From: CAZYTO01 sp964650405
GTDB taxonomy: Bacteria; Acidobacteriota; Thermoanaerobaculia; Gp7-AA8
Length of the DNA stretch: 27,952 nucleotides
Direction: 5' to 3'
NCBI GenBank assembly: GCA_964650405.1
Contig: CAZYTO010000034.1
Location: forward strand, 1-27,952
Below, one piece after another: positions 1 to 9,544 of the stretch. The notes beneath the pieces were generated by a model. That model saw only the letters and a program-made list of their open reading frames with translations, searched no databases and was not told the origin of the DNA. The translations under genes were made by a program, and so were the position numbers. Each line of letters starts with the position of its first letter. Position 1 is the first letter of the stretch.

Positions 1-1
1 G

Positions 2-250
2 GTGGCGGCGGCCGGGCCCCGCGGCGGGGCGGGAGCACCGCACTTTCCCTTCCTGGCAAACCTCTTCGCCTCCTGGGTCATCGCCCTGCCGATCGCGCTC
101 TATCTCGGCTTCCGCCGCTCCATGGGCGTGCTGGGACTCTGGTGGGGCCTCTGCGCCGGGCTCATCGTCGTGGCGACATTGCTTTTCCTGAGGTTCAACC
201 GCCTGTCGTCACGGGAGATCGTGCCGCTGCACCACTCAGCGGACGCTTGA
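2..250 (+). CDS. MATE family efflux transporter, C-terminal fragment
   Basis: This is the last 82 codons of a gene that begins before the window. The visible part has the C-terminal features of MATE multidrug/Na+ antiporters: a short Gly-rich cytoplasmic stretch, then the ANLFASWVIALPIALYL helix, the GVLGLWWGLCAGL motif and a final hydrophobic helix, ending in a short polar tail. MATE proteins have 12 membrane helices and export cationic drugs using Na+ or H+ gradients; only about the last two helices are present here. The GTG at position 2 is an internal codon, not a start. The substrate cannot be inferred. It runs opposite to the next genes and ends 30 bases before the convergent PDZ gene. 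Confidence 0.8.
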   Translation: MAAAGPRGGAGAPHFPFLANLFASWVIALPIALYLGFRRSMGVLGLWWGLCAGLIVVATLLFLRFNRLSSREIVPLHHSADA

Positions 251-279
251 ACACTCCGCAGTACATCTTCTCTGGTGGC

Positions 280-710
280 TCAGGGATACGACGGTTTCTC
301 TCGCTGTTCGCGGGCCATCGCCAAAGCGCGCTCCCAGGCACCTCGCGCGGACTCCGGGAGCACTCCTGCCACAACCGGAATATGCATCTGCCGTCCTGCG
401 CGAACGACACTGAACATTAGACGCGTCCCCGGCTTCTGCCGCGCCAGAAACAAAAGCAGCTCGAAGTTATCCGAAAACCGACCGGAGTGGCATCGATTGC
501 CGTGATCAAATCGTCGACGCGGAGGCCGGCTCGATCCGCCGGCCCTCCAAAGACCACCCTCTCGATGCGTAGAAAGCGCGTACTCCCGCTCGCTCCGTCT
601 TTGAGCACTCGAAACGTCATCCCAAACCATGGTCGAGCGGTGACTGCGCCGCCGGGCGTGGCCGCAGCCACCTGACAAGCCACCGCTGCAATCACCAGGC
701 AGCAGAACAA
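280..710 (-). pseudogene. Secreted PDZ-domain protein with a one-base frameshift
   Basis: Two overlapping minus-strand frames together encode one PDZ protein. The first has a hydrophobic signal segment (LFCCLVIAAVACQVAAA), a carboxylate-binding-loop-like WFGMTF, and the PDZ core GGPADRAGLRVDDLITAID. At the AAAA run (plus-strand 474-477) the frame is lost, and the expected continuation FSDNFELLLFLARQKPG lies in the next frame, ending at 280. One extra base in this run restores a single protein of about 143 residues. The start is uncertain: TTG at 710 lies just after the stop of the upstream gene (715), while an in-frame ATG at 788 would overlap that gene by 74 bases. It follows the large secreted protein in the same operon. 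A homopolymer sequencing error is as likely as a real mutation. PDZ domains usually bind C-termini of partner proteins or proteases. Confidence 0.7.
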
Positions 711-714
711 AATC

Positions 715-2805
715 TCAGGGGTGACCCTCGAAACTGATCGCGACCGACGCCCCCGGAACCATGTTGACCCGTTTGCATTGTTCGTCATATCTGCCGCTCG
801 GACAAATCGAATAGGCTCCCGGCTCCAAATCTGCCGCCAAGAAGTCTCCATTGGCCGCCGGCATAGCACCGGCATACAGAGCATTCAACGGTGCGGCGCC
901 TCCAGCCGCAAAGACGGTCGCATACGGATGACCTGAGGAAACTGTCACCCGTCCGCCGTTCATCTGAAGAGAAATCGTAGATTCCACACCGTCAGCGCCG
1001 ACGCGGCGTATCGCGACCGGAAAGCTCCCGGAAATGATGAAAAGGGTGGCCGAAACGGTCGTGCTCGATACATGTTGCTCGAATCGGCCATCCACGCCGG
1101 TAACGACGCTCGTCCAGCCACCCAGCCCTGCGTCGGCTGAGAATCGAACGACAACCCCACTGGCCGGATTACCGGTTGGCGTGAGAATGAGGCATCGAAT
1201 CACCTTATAAGGCTCCAGCGCCAGTTCCACGTGACGCGACTCGTTCTGAGCGAGAGAGATCTGCAAGGGGTGTGGCGTCATCCCTTCCTGACCCTCGGCA
1301 TCTGCTGCGAAATCCCCTGCCTTCAAACCCACCATGTCGAACGAGCCATCGTCTCCCGTAACCACCTGTGCGACTGGAGATCCGTCACGGGAAGCCAAAT
1401 GAACGGCCGCGCGAGCAGGCTGACCCTGCATTACAACGGTTCCTTGAATGCGGCCGCCCGGCAAGACAAGGTCGACCGCTCCGCCATCTGGCTCGATGTT
1501 GACGACTGGGCCGATGAGGCGTGAGTGGCTGCGTACCGGATAGACAAGGCGCGACCTCCATGACCCAGGATAGGGAATGTACGCCTCAAAACGGCCATCG
1601 TCCCCGCTGGTTACCCGAACCACTCGCGATCCGTTCTCGAAGGTGATCTCCGCGTGCAACGCGTCATCCCCGGCGCGTACGGCACCTCGCACTGCAATCA
1701 CGTGGACCGGAATCCGAAGCTCGGCACTTCTGCCGTCGGACATATCAACGCGCTGGCGCTCGAGAATCGAACCGGCATGGCTTCTCACAAGGATTTCGTA
1801 AGAATCCGGCCGTAGCCGATCGGCGACGACCATACCCTTCGCATCGGCGATGCGGCGCAATGGAACCATATTCTGTTGATTCATGCTTACCGCAAAGATT
1901 TCGACGACCCAGGGCTCGCCGTCGGGACCGGCCGCAGGCTCGAGAGCAAGACTCAAAGTGGCCAGTGAAGTCAGGATAACGGACTGAGGCCATGCCAGGG
2001 CCTGACCATTCTGTAGCATCACCACTGAAGTGGCGGATGCCGCGCGATCTGTCTTGAATGTCATTGCATAGCGACCGCCCTCGAGACCTGAAAACTGAAA
2101 AAAACCGCTCTTGTTCGACGAGGCCGCCACTGACCGTTCGAGTCGTTTCCAAAGTGCGCTTTCATCGTACGGAGTCATGGTGCCGGCAGCTCCAGCAACG
2201 GGCCGGCCGGACATGTCCTTAACCCGTCCGGAGATGCTGGCTCCCGCGTAAAGGACTTGCGGTTCCAGCTTGTGCGTAATGTTATCCTTCAGGTTGAGAC
2301 CCCAGTAGAAGACCGGGGCATATCCCGCAGAGGACAGGCGGAGGTCAAACGTAAGACCGACGGGAACCCGGCAACTCCAGGAGGGGAATCGAAATCGACA
2401 TTCGAGCACCTCGGTACCATCGGCGAGCAGAAGTTCGCCCCTTATCGGGGCGGCGGGTATCCCACGGCCGGTTCTGATCTCCGAAGTGACTTCGGCTTCG
2501 TGAAACACGCGGACGCTGGCCTTGACGTCGGAGGCGTTGAGCCAGAATCTGCGGCTCCAGCACTTGGTAGTCACAACCCTTACGCTCCACACCTTGTCAG
2601 CTGACAGGTCCATCACGTAGGTTTTACCGTCGCCGTCGATCTTCGCGCGGACCGTTTCACCTGAACCGTCGGCCGTCGCCACCAGTTCACCGCCACCGAC
2701 GCAGTCAGATGGTCCACTGATCTCGACAGCGCGATCACTCGCCAGCAGCGGCACTGCGGCTAACGCAAGGGCCAAGGCAGCCGATGTGATCAGACGTCGA
2801 AGCAC
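715..2805 (-). CDS. Secreted multi-domain protein with carboxypeptidase-regulatory-like repeats
   Basis: About 696 residues. I chose GTG at 2805 because it gives a clean signal peptide (VLRRLITSAALALALAAVPLLA) and overlaps the end of the small upstream gene by 16 bases, suggesting translational coupling; the reading frame is open further upstream but without a signal peptide. Several beta-sandwich modules of the carboxypeptidase-regulatory-like (CarboxypepD_reg) type follow one another, recognised by recurring SGRV/QGTVV strands, GRPVAGA-like turns and DGRF or DGSFDM motifs, for example near ASISGRVKDMSGRPVAGA, VTSGDDGRFEAYIP and VTGDDGSFDMVGLKAG. The C-terminus has a LEPGAYSICPSG stretch with two Cys. 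No catalytic motif is visible. Such proteins are common in Acidobacteriota and Planctomycetota and are presumed adhesive or structural. Exported location is supported by the signal peptide; the function is unknown. Confidence 0.8.
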   Translation of the reverse strand: MLRRLITSAALALALAAVPLLASDRAVEISGPSDCVGGGELVATADGSGETVRAKIDGDGKTYVMDLSADKVWSVRVVTTKCWSRRFWLNASDVKASVRVFHEAEVTSEIRTGRGIPAAPIRGELLLADGTEVLECRFRFPSWSCRVPVGLTFDLRLSSAGYAPVFYWGLNLKDNITHKLEPQVLYAGASISGRVKDMSGRPVAGAAGTMTPYDESALWKRLERSVAASSNKSGFFQFSGLEGGRYAMTFKTDRAASATSVVMLQNGQALAWPQSVILTSLATLSLALEPAAGPDGEPWVVEIFAVSMNQQNMVPLRRIADAKGMVVADRLRPDSYEILVRSHAGSILERQRVDMSDGRSAELRIPVHVIAVRGAVRAGDDALHAEITFENGSRVVRVTSGDDGRFEAYIPYPGSWRSRLVYPVRSHSRLIGPVVNIEPDGGAVDLVLPGGRIQGTVVMQGQPARAAVHLASRDGSPVAQVVTGDDGSFDMVGLKAGDFAADAEGQEGMTPHPLQISLAQNESRHVELALEPYKVIRCLILTPTGNPASGVVVRFSADAGLGGWTSVVTGVDGRFEQHVSSTTVSATLFIISGSFPVAIRRVGADGVESTISLQMNGGRVTVSSGHPYATVFAAGGAAPLNALYAGAMPAANGDFLAADLEPGAYSICPSGRYDEQCKRVNMVPGASVAISFEGHP

Positions 2806-3029
2806 AGGTGATCCAACGAACACCAATATGAGTTCCCGTCGTGCATTTCGAAGCAGGACACTGCATAAGGGTACTGCCAGGCATCGGGACCAATGATCGT
2901 GGCGCAGTGCGAAAACCCATCCGGACCCTGGGCAGTGAAGCAACTCCAATGATCACACGCGATCGAGGGCGCTGCCATTCCAACCACGGCGAAAACCACA
3001 AGGGCAAGTCGCGCTAGGCGTATCAGCAT
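2790..3029 (-). CDS. Small secreted Cys-rich protein, unknown function
   Basis: A 79-residue protein with a convincing signal peptide (MLIRLARLALVVFAVVGMAA, cleavage probably after PSIA). The mature part is about 55 residues rich in aromatic residues and has six cysteines, an even number suited to three disulfides after export. The residue before SIAC is Pro, which fits a lipobox poorly, so I do not call a lipoprotein. The ATG has a good ribosome-binding site (AAGGTG, five bases upstream) and a sigma70 promoter. Its 3' end overlaps the GTG start of the following large secreted protein by 16 bases, so the two are almost certainly co-translated. I recognise no family. It could be a partner or regulator of the large beta-sandwich protein, but that is only context. 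Confidence 0.7.
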   Translation of the reverse strand: MLIRLARLALVVFAVVGMAAPSIACDHWSCFTAQGPDGFSHCATIIGPDAWQYPYAVSCFEMHDGNSYWCSLDHLCFDV

Positions 3030-3047
3030 GTAGACACCTTGTAAATA

Positions 3048-3076
3048 TTTATAGCAAAAAATCGCATGAACGTCAA
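3048..3076 (-). promoter_or_regulatory. Sigma70-type promoter of the secreted-protein unit
   Basis: On the minus strand, TTGACG (3076-3071) and TATAAA (3053-3048) are separated by exactly 17 bases and sit in an AT-rich patch that stands out from the GC-rich surroundings. The start codon at 3029 follows after about 20 bases, with AAGGTG at 3040-3035 as ribosome-binding site. It is the best promoter match in the window and implies strong, perhaps constitutive, transcription with a very short leader. Confidence 0.75.
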
Positions 3077-3197
3077 CAAGACGCCCGAACGCTTCGCCGC
3101 GTCCCAGTCCTACGGCTGGCGCGTGGCTCTATGGCTCTCCGACGCTTTTCGCCGTACAAATGTATCGAGTTTGGTGTGCCTCCCGAAAATGCGTGAC

Positions 3198-3527
3198 CTA
3201 AGGCAGCCAGTCCGTGCCCCGGGTGAGGTAGTCCGCGAAGGTCAGAACGAACAGCACGCCCAGCCAGAGGAACGAGCCGATGACCACCACCCACGTCAGG
3301 CGGGTGGAGTGAATGACGTGCATGAAGAACAGGATCACCACGATGGCCTTGGTCGTGGCAATGACGAGCGCGATGGGCGTGTTCGCCCATCCCAGCTCGA
3401 GGGTCGAGGCGTACCAGGTCAGCAGCGTGCCGGCGGCCAGCGCCGCGAAGACGGTGAAGTAGACCCACAGCGGCGTGACGTGAACGTGCGGGGCGTGCTG
3501 GTGATGCTCCTGGACCGCGTCAGCCAT
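3198..3527 (-). CDS. ctaF: Cytochrome c oxidase subunit IV (prokaryotic type)
   Basis: A 109-residue protein with a His-rich N-terminus (MADAVQEHHQHAPHVHVTP) and three membrane helices: WVYFTVFAALAAGTLLTWYA, ALVIATTKAIVVILFFMHV and TWVVVIGSFLWLGVLFVLTF. The layout with the KAIVVILFFMHV helix is typical of the COX4_pro/CyoD-like small subunit of caa3 oxidases, which supports assembly of the CuB site but carries no cofactor. Its ATG overlaps the end of subunit III by eight bases. It is the last gene of the respiratory supercluster; I see no clear hairpin plus U-tract terminator in the 168 bases before the next gene. Confidence 0.9.
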   Translation of the reverse strand: MADAVQEHHQHAPHVHVTPLWVYFTVFAALAAGTLLTWYASTLELGWANTPIALVIATTKAIVVILFFMHVIHSTRLTWVVVIGSFLWLGVLFVLTFADYLTRGTDWLP

Positions 3528-4213
3528 GGTGAGCTCCGGGAATGAGATAGAGGAACGGGAAGAGGAAGATCCAGACGATGTCGACGAAGTGCCAGTAGAG
3601 TCCCATCACCTCGACCGGACCGTAGTACTCGGGGCCGAAGTGATTCTTCCAGGCCCGGACGATGAAGTAGATCAGCAGCCCGGCCCCGATGACCATGTGC
3701 AGCGCGTGCAGGCCGGTCATGCCCCAGTAGAAGCACATGAAGAGCTGAACCTTCGAGGCCAGGGCCGCATTTTCATGCCACGTGAAGAAGCGGCCGAGGA
3801 AGAGGCCCTCCCTAAAGTGGGCGCGGTACTCGATCATCTTGATGGCCAGGAAGGTGCTGCCGAAGACGAGAGTGGCGAACAGCATGGCCACCTGACCTTT
3901 TCGCCGGCCGAGCTGTGCCTCGCGCACGGCCAGGGCCATGGTCAGGGAGCTGATGATCAGCACGAGCGTGTTGATGCCGCCGTAAACCGGGTTCTGCAGG
4001 GTCCCGCCCAGCGCCCACGCCTGCGGGTACATGACCCGGTAGACCCAGTAGGCGCAGAGCACGCCGCCGAAGAAGAGGATCTCCGTGGTGAGGAACATCC
4101 ACATGCCGAGGGTCGACGCTTCGTGCTGCTGGCCGAGGTCCTCGAAGTGATGCTGCAGGAACGGATGATGTTCGTGCGACGCATCCGGCAACGGGGCGTC
4201 GTGAAGGGTCACG

Positions 4214-4221
<8 letters not shown>
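3520..4221 (-). CDS. ctaE: Cytochrome c oxidase subunit III
   Basis: A 233-residue integral membrane protein of the heme-copper oxidase subunit III family. Recognisable segments are LGMWMFLTTEILFFGGVLCA (first helix, with the conserved Glu), the long third and fourth helices, the FYWGMTGLHALHMVIGAG helix, and the closing GLYWHFVDIVWIFLFPFLYL, which contains the signature WHFVDxVW. A His-rich N-terminus (HEHHPFLQHHF) resembles that of the neighbouring subunit IV. Subunit III has no redox cofactor; it stabilises subunit I and the proton entry. It overlaps ctaD upstream and ctaF downstream by eight bases each, so the three are translationally coupled. Confidence 0.93.
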
Positions 4222-5865
<1,644 letters not shown>

Positions 5866-5869
<4 letters not shown>

Positions 5870-6912
5870 GGGTGGTTACCTTTGCTGGACTGGGGCTGCG
5901 ATGCGGCGACGGGGTTGGGCGTCGAGCCGGCGCCGGGCCGCTGCGACTGCGGCGATTCCACCGGCGTGACCTGCGGTTGCGCGCCGAGGGACTTGAGATA
6001 GGCGAGAAGCTTGATCAGGTCGTCCTCGCTCACCTGCCCCTGGAAGGTCGGCATGATCGAGGGCGTGGCGAAGCCCTTCACCACCTTCGCCTGCGGGTTG
6101 AGGATCGATTCGCGGATGTAGTTCTCGTCGACCTTCACCACCGAGTTGTCGGAGAGCATTACGTCCGTGCCGTACAGGCCCTGCAACGTCGGCCCGCGGC
6201 CGGTCGAGTCCCCGGTATGGCAGGTGTTGCACGCGTATTTCTGGAAGAGCTTCTCCCCCTGCGAGGCCAGCGAGCCCTCCGCGCCGCCGGCCAGCCAGTG
6301 CTGGTAGTCGGTCGGCTCCATCACTTCCACCCATCCGATCATGCCGCTGTGCAGGGTGCCGCAGTACTCGGCGCAGAAGATGTGGAAGCGCCCCGTCTTC
6401 GTGGCCTGGAACCACATGGTGCGGTAACGGTTCGGCAGGACGTCCATCTTGGTGCGGAAGTTCGGGAAGAAGAGACTGTGGATGACGTCCTCGGAGGCCA
6501 TGGTGATCTTCACCGGCCGGTTGACGGGAACGTGCAGCATGTTGATCTCGCGCTGGCCCGTGGGATGCTGGAACTTCCACATCCACTGCTTGCCGGTGGC
6601 GTAGATCTCCAGCCCGTTCTTCGGCACATGCTGCAACTGGAAGAACACCCACGAGCCCCACACGAACATCACCATGAAGATGCAGAAGGGGATGATGATC
6701 CAGGCCGCTTCGAGCATCTTCGGCGGCTCCTGATCCTGAGCCAGCTCGTTGTCCGGACGGCGCCGGTACTTGAGGGCCAGGACGAAGATGAGGACGAAGA
6801 TGAGCACCGAGACGGCGCCCGTGACGACGCACATGAAGACGTAGAGCGCGTCGACGCTGCCGGCCGTCGTGGAGGCCTGCTCGGGAAACAGCGGGAAGTC
6901 GGAAAGCATCAT
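5866..6912 (-). CDS. ctaC: caa3 oxidase subunit II with fused cytochrome c domain
   Basis: A 348-residue protein. Two N-terminal helices (about residues 23-47 and 70-92) anchor a cupredoxin domain with the binuclear CuA ligands His145, Cys180, Glu182, Cys184, His188 and Met191 (CAEYCGTLHSGM). From about residue 215 a class I cytochrome c domain follows with heme motif CNTCH (228-232) and axial Met287 (SIMPTF). The fusion defines a caa3 enzyme: electrons can pass from ACIII to the attached heme, then to CuA and subunit I. The C-terminal 35 residues are a Pro/Gln/Ser-rich tail. The start is ATG at 6912 or 6909. No cleavable signal peptide is obvious. It lies 19 bases after the SCO gene, in the same operon. 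Confidence 0.95.
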
Positions 6913-6931
6913 GCCTTGTGGAACCCTCTAA

Positions 6932-7741
6932 TCATCGTCCGGCTCCCACATGGCGCTCGCGCCGCACCATGACGAAGATGAAGCCGGCCAGGCCGAGAAC
7001 CGTGGCCGCCCCGCCGGCGCGGACGAAGTTCATGGCGTTGCGGCTGTACTTGCCGGTGGCCGGCTCGTAGTGGTAGCAGAGGAGCAGGAGCTGGTCGGTC
7101 ATCGTGCCGATCCGGCTCGCGGAAGCCTCCATGAGGGCAAGCTTGAGATCGCGGGGCTTGAACTCGAAACCGTAGAGATAGCGGGAGACGAGGCCGCCGG
7201 GCGTGAGGACCATGAGGCCGGTGGCGTGCGCGAACTGGTCCATCCGCATGTCGTACGCGTAGTGGAAGCCCACCGTGTTGGCCAGGGCCTTGACCGCCGA
7301 CTCGTGCCCGGTCAGGAAGTGCCAGCCGGAGGACGTGGTGCTGAAACGGCCGTAGCGCTTGATCCACTTCTCTTTCTGCTTCGCCGCGTCGGCGGGCATG
7401 TCGCGCGGGTCGATGGAGACGGTGATGACGTCGAACTCCCTGCCGACGTCGAATTTCAGCTCCGTCAGCGAGCTCGTCTCCCCCTCCATGACCATGCTGC
7501 AGAGCATCGGGCAGCGGTAGTACATGAAGTTGAGGATGACCGGCTTGCCGCGGAAGAGCTGCCCGAGCCGGACGATCCCACCCGTCTCGTCGCGGAACAT
7601 CAGGTCCATCGGCACCCTCGCCCCCATCTTCTGATCGAAGGAGACCCGGCCCGGCAACTGCGGCGGCGTGGCGGAGTTGTCCGCATACGCTGCGACAGCG
7701 GCGAGGATCAGGAGGGCGGCGAGAAAGACGCGGCGGAGCAT
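6932..7741 (-). CDS. sco1: SCO1/SenC family copper chaperone for the CuA site
   Basis: A 269-residue thioredoxin-fold protein exported by an N-terminal signal peptide (MLRRVFLAALLILAAVAAYA). The copper-binding residues of the family are visible: Cys77 and Cys81 in YRCPMLC, and His172 in FAHATG. The FDVITVSIDPRD strand matches the family. Unlike the common N-terminally anchored SCO proteins, it ends with a membrane helix (ATVLGLAGFIFVMV) and a basic tail, so it is probably tethered at its C-terminus. SCO proteins deliver or reduce copper for subunit II, which fits the position directly before ctaC. Its ATG shares one base with the stop of the preceding gene. Confidence 0.92.
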   Translation of the reverse strand: MLRRVFLAALLILAAVAAYADNSATPPQLPGRVSFDQKMGARVPMDLMFRDETGGIVRLGQLFRGKPVILNFMYYRCPMLCSMVMEGETSSLTELKFDVGREFDVITVSIDPRDMPADAAKQKEKWIKRYGRFSTTSSGWHFLTGHESAVKALANTVGFHYAYDMRMDQFAHATGLMVLTPGGLVSRYLYGFEFKPRDLKLALMEASASRIGTMTDQLLLLCYHYEPATGKYSRNAMNFVRAGGAATVLGLAGFIFVMVRRERHVGAGR

Positions 7742-8349
7742 CAGTGCGTCGCTCCTCCGGTCGTGGTCGCGGTGGTGTTCGCAATGGTCGTCGAGCTCGA
7801 CGTGGCCGGCGTTGTGCCGGGCAACGGCGATGCCGGTGCGCCCGGAGCGCCGGACGCGCCAGAACCGGCACCGTTGACGGGCAGCCCGCGCTGCACGACG
7901 ATCTGCTTGGCCAGGTCGATCGGCAGACGCACGCGGCCGGCCTTCTGGTCGACCCAGCCGGGGTGGTTGAGCGCCTCTTCTTCGTTGTGGCGCATGGTCT
8001 CCATGTCGATCACAGGCGTTGCGGCCGTGGGCGGCACGTCCGTCCCCTTGGCGTCCTTGGCCTTGAACGGCTGGAGGCGCGGTTCTTCCGGCACATCGGC
8101 GCCGGCCGGCCGCTCGATGGCGGTCAGCGGTTGGTTTGTGTCGGTGCTGAACATGGCCTTGTAGCGGTGGAAGAGCAGGTAGAGAACGATGTGGGTGATG
8201 ACGGCGAAGACGAGGAAGACGACCACGAAGCCGAGAAGCGCCTTGACGTTGACGTCGCTCGTCTCGTGCTTCGTGGCAGGATTGACGATGGCGCCCTTGC
8301 CGGGCGCGGCGTTCGCTTCATCGTGATGCGTGCGCGGTGTCTCAGGCAT
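7741..8349 (-). CDS. Single-TM protein of the ACIII/oxidase cluster, unknown function
   Basis: 202 residues. It has a polar N-terminus of about 35 residues, one membrane helix (LLGFVVVFLVFAVITHIVLYLLF), a linker, and a conserved-looking motif at about residues 118-155: an EEE acidic run, then HPGWVDQKAGRVRLPIDLA and QRGLP. I recall proteins beside SCO genes in acidobacterial oxidase clusters with a similar GWVD...VRxPI...RGLP pattern, but cannot check this here. The C-terminal 45 residues are low-complexity Gly/Ala/Pro/Thr. The start overlaps actF by eight bases (ATGCCTGA) and the stop touches the SCO start, so it is part of the operon. An assembly or accessory role at the ACIII-oxidase interface is plausible but unproven. 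Confidence 0.75.
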   Translation of the reverse strand: MPETPRTHHDEANAAPGKGAIVNPATKHETSDVNVKALLGFVVVFLVFAVITHIVLYLLFHRYKAMFSTDTNQPLTAIERPAGADVPEEPRLQPFKAKDAKGTDVPPTAATPVIDMETMRHNEEEALNHPGWVDQKAGRVRLPIDLAKQIVVQRGLPVNGAGSGASGAPGAPASPLPGTTPATSSSTTIANTTATTTGGATH

Positions 8350-9544
8350 GGATCTTCACCGCCCCTTCCCGGATGGCCTCTTCCACCCACGTCTCGTGAA
8401 TGGGGATGATCGTCTGCCCCTTGAGCTGGCGGATGAACTCGAACATCCAGATGCCGCCGATGCCGGCGAGCGTGGTCAGGCCGAGGAACGAATAGTGGAA
8501 CTCCTCGTGCGTCCAGGACGGCGCCACGACCCAGTACAGAGTCACGTAGCGCATGACCAGGAGGATGACCGCCACGACGCCGATGGTCGTCGCGCGGTCC
8601 TTGATCGGACGCATGAGCAGCAGGAAGAACGGCAGGAAGAAGTGGAAGAGGATCACCAGGGCCGCCACGACACCCCATCCCCCGTGCTCGCGCCAGAGGT
8701 AGTGGGGGATCTCCTCCTTGATGTTGGCGTACCACATGAGGAGGAACTCGCTGAAGGCCGTGTAGGTGTAGAACATCACGAAGGCCAGCGTCAGGTTGCC
8801 GAGGTCGCGGAGGTGCATCGGCTTCAGCACGTCCGTCATGGCCGGGGTATCGGCGATGCGGGTCAGGAAGAACGTCACGAAGGTGATGCCGGACAGCGCG
8901 CAGCCGACGACGAAGGTGATGCCGTACATCGACGAGAACCACGCCGGCTCGAGCGACATCATCCAGTCGACGGAGGCGAAGGTCAGCACCAGCACGATGA
9001 CCAGCAGCCCCAGAGCGGCGACCTTGCGCCGGGCCAGCTCCGTCTCCGGAGCACGGTCTTCATAGAACTTCACCGACAACCGGCGCAGGAGGAAGGCCAG
9101 GAACCAGAGGATCAGCAGATACCCGGCGGCGAAGGCGCCGAAACGAATGGGCGCCAGCCAGACCTGCTTGGCATGGACGACATGCTCCCCTGAGAAGAAA
9201 CCTGGAACGGCCCATGGGTAGATCGATGGAAGGCCGAAAAGGATGGGGATGAAGCCCAGAGCCAGAACCCACATCGTGCGCGCGGCGGCGCCGGCGGCGC
9301 GGTCGAGCATCGCACCCCCCGACCCGCCCCGCACGTCCTGACACACCCGCAGGGCCCGGCAACCGCNNNNNNNNNNCCCAAGGAGGTGGGTGTTGGGGTA
9401 GCTCCGGAAGAAGCCGGCCCGCACAGGATCGAGGAAGAGACCGACCGCGCTGGGGGCCAGGCCGAGAATGCGGATGTTCAGCGCCGGCATCTGCCAGCGG
9501 GCGATGCCGGTGGCCGTGGAGCTCGATGGAGCCGCCGTCGTCAC
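8342..9544 (-). CDS. actF: Alternative complex III membrane subunit ActF (contains a scaffold gap)
   Basis: About 400 residues counting the gap. ActF is the second, NrfD-like-fold membrane subunit of ACIII, structurally paired with ActC. The part after the gap is a normal ActF: AARTMWVLALGFIPILFGL, FASVDWMMSLEPAWFSSMYG (family signature), MHLRDLGNLTLAFVMFYTYTAFSEFLLMWYAN, and a C-terminal HETWVEEAIREGAVKIHA. The GTG at 9544 overlaps the stop of actE by four bases (GTGA). Ten Ns at 9367-9376 fall in the first membrane helix. On both sides the translation departs from the hydrophobic sequence expected (RSYPNTHLLG before, GCRALRVCQDVRGGSGG after), so the flanks look error-rich. The reading frame stays open across the gap. 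Confidence 0.9.
   Translation of the reverse strand: MTTAAPSSSTATGIARWQMPALNIRILGLAPSAVGLFLDPVRAGFFRSYPNTHLLGXXXXGCRALRVCQDVRGGSGGAMLDRAAGAAARTMWVLALGFIPILFGLPSIYPWAVPGFFSGEHVVHAKQVWLAPIRFGAFAAGYLLILWFLAFLLRRLSVKFYEDRAPETELARRKVAALGLLVIVLVLTFASVDWMMSLEPAWFSSMYGITFVVGCALSGITFVTFFLTRIADTPAMTDVLKPMHLRDLGNLTLAFVMFYTYTAFSEFLLMWYANIKEEIPHYLWREHGGWGVVAALVILFHFFLPFFLLLMRPIKDRATTIGVVAVILLVMRYVTLYWVVAPSWTHEEFHYSFLGLTTLAGIGGIWMFEFIRQLKGQTIIPIHETWVEEAIREGAVKIHA
9367..9376. other. Scaffold gap (10 N) inside actF
   Basis: Ten unresolved bases. Adjacent sequence is C-rich to the left and G-rich to the right and translates poorly compared with the rest of actF, as expected of low-quality contig ends. The number of Ns is probably nominal rather than measured. 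Confidence 0.95.

Noticed and set aside
3030..3197. Terminator after ctaF
   Set aside because: No GC-rich hairpin followed by a U-tract could be made out on the minus strand; only the promoter of the next unit is clear.
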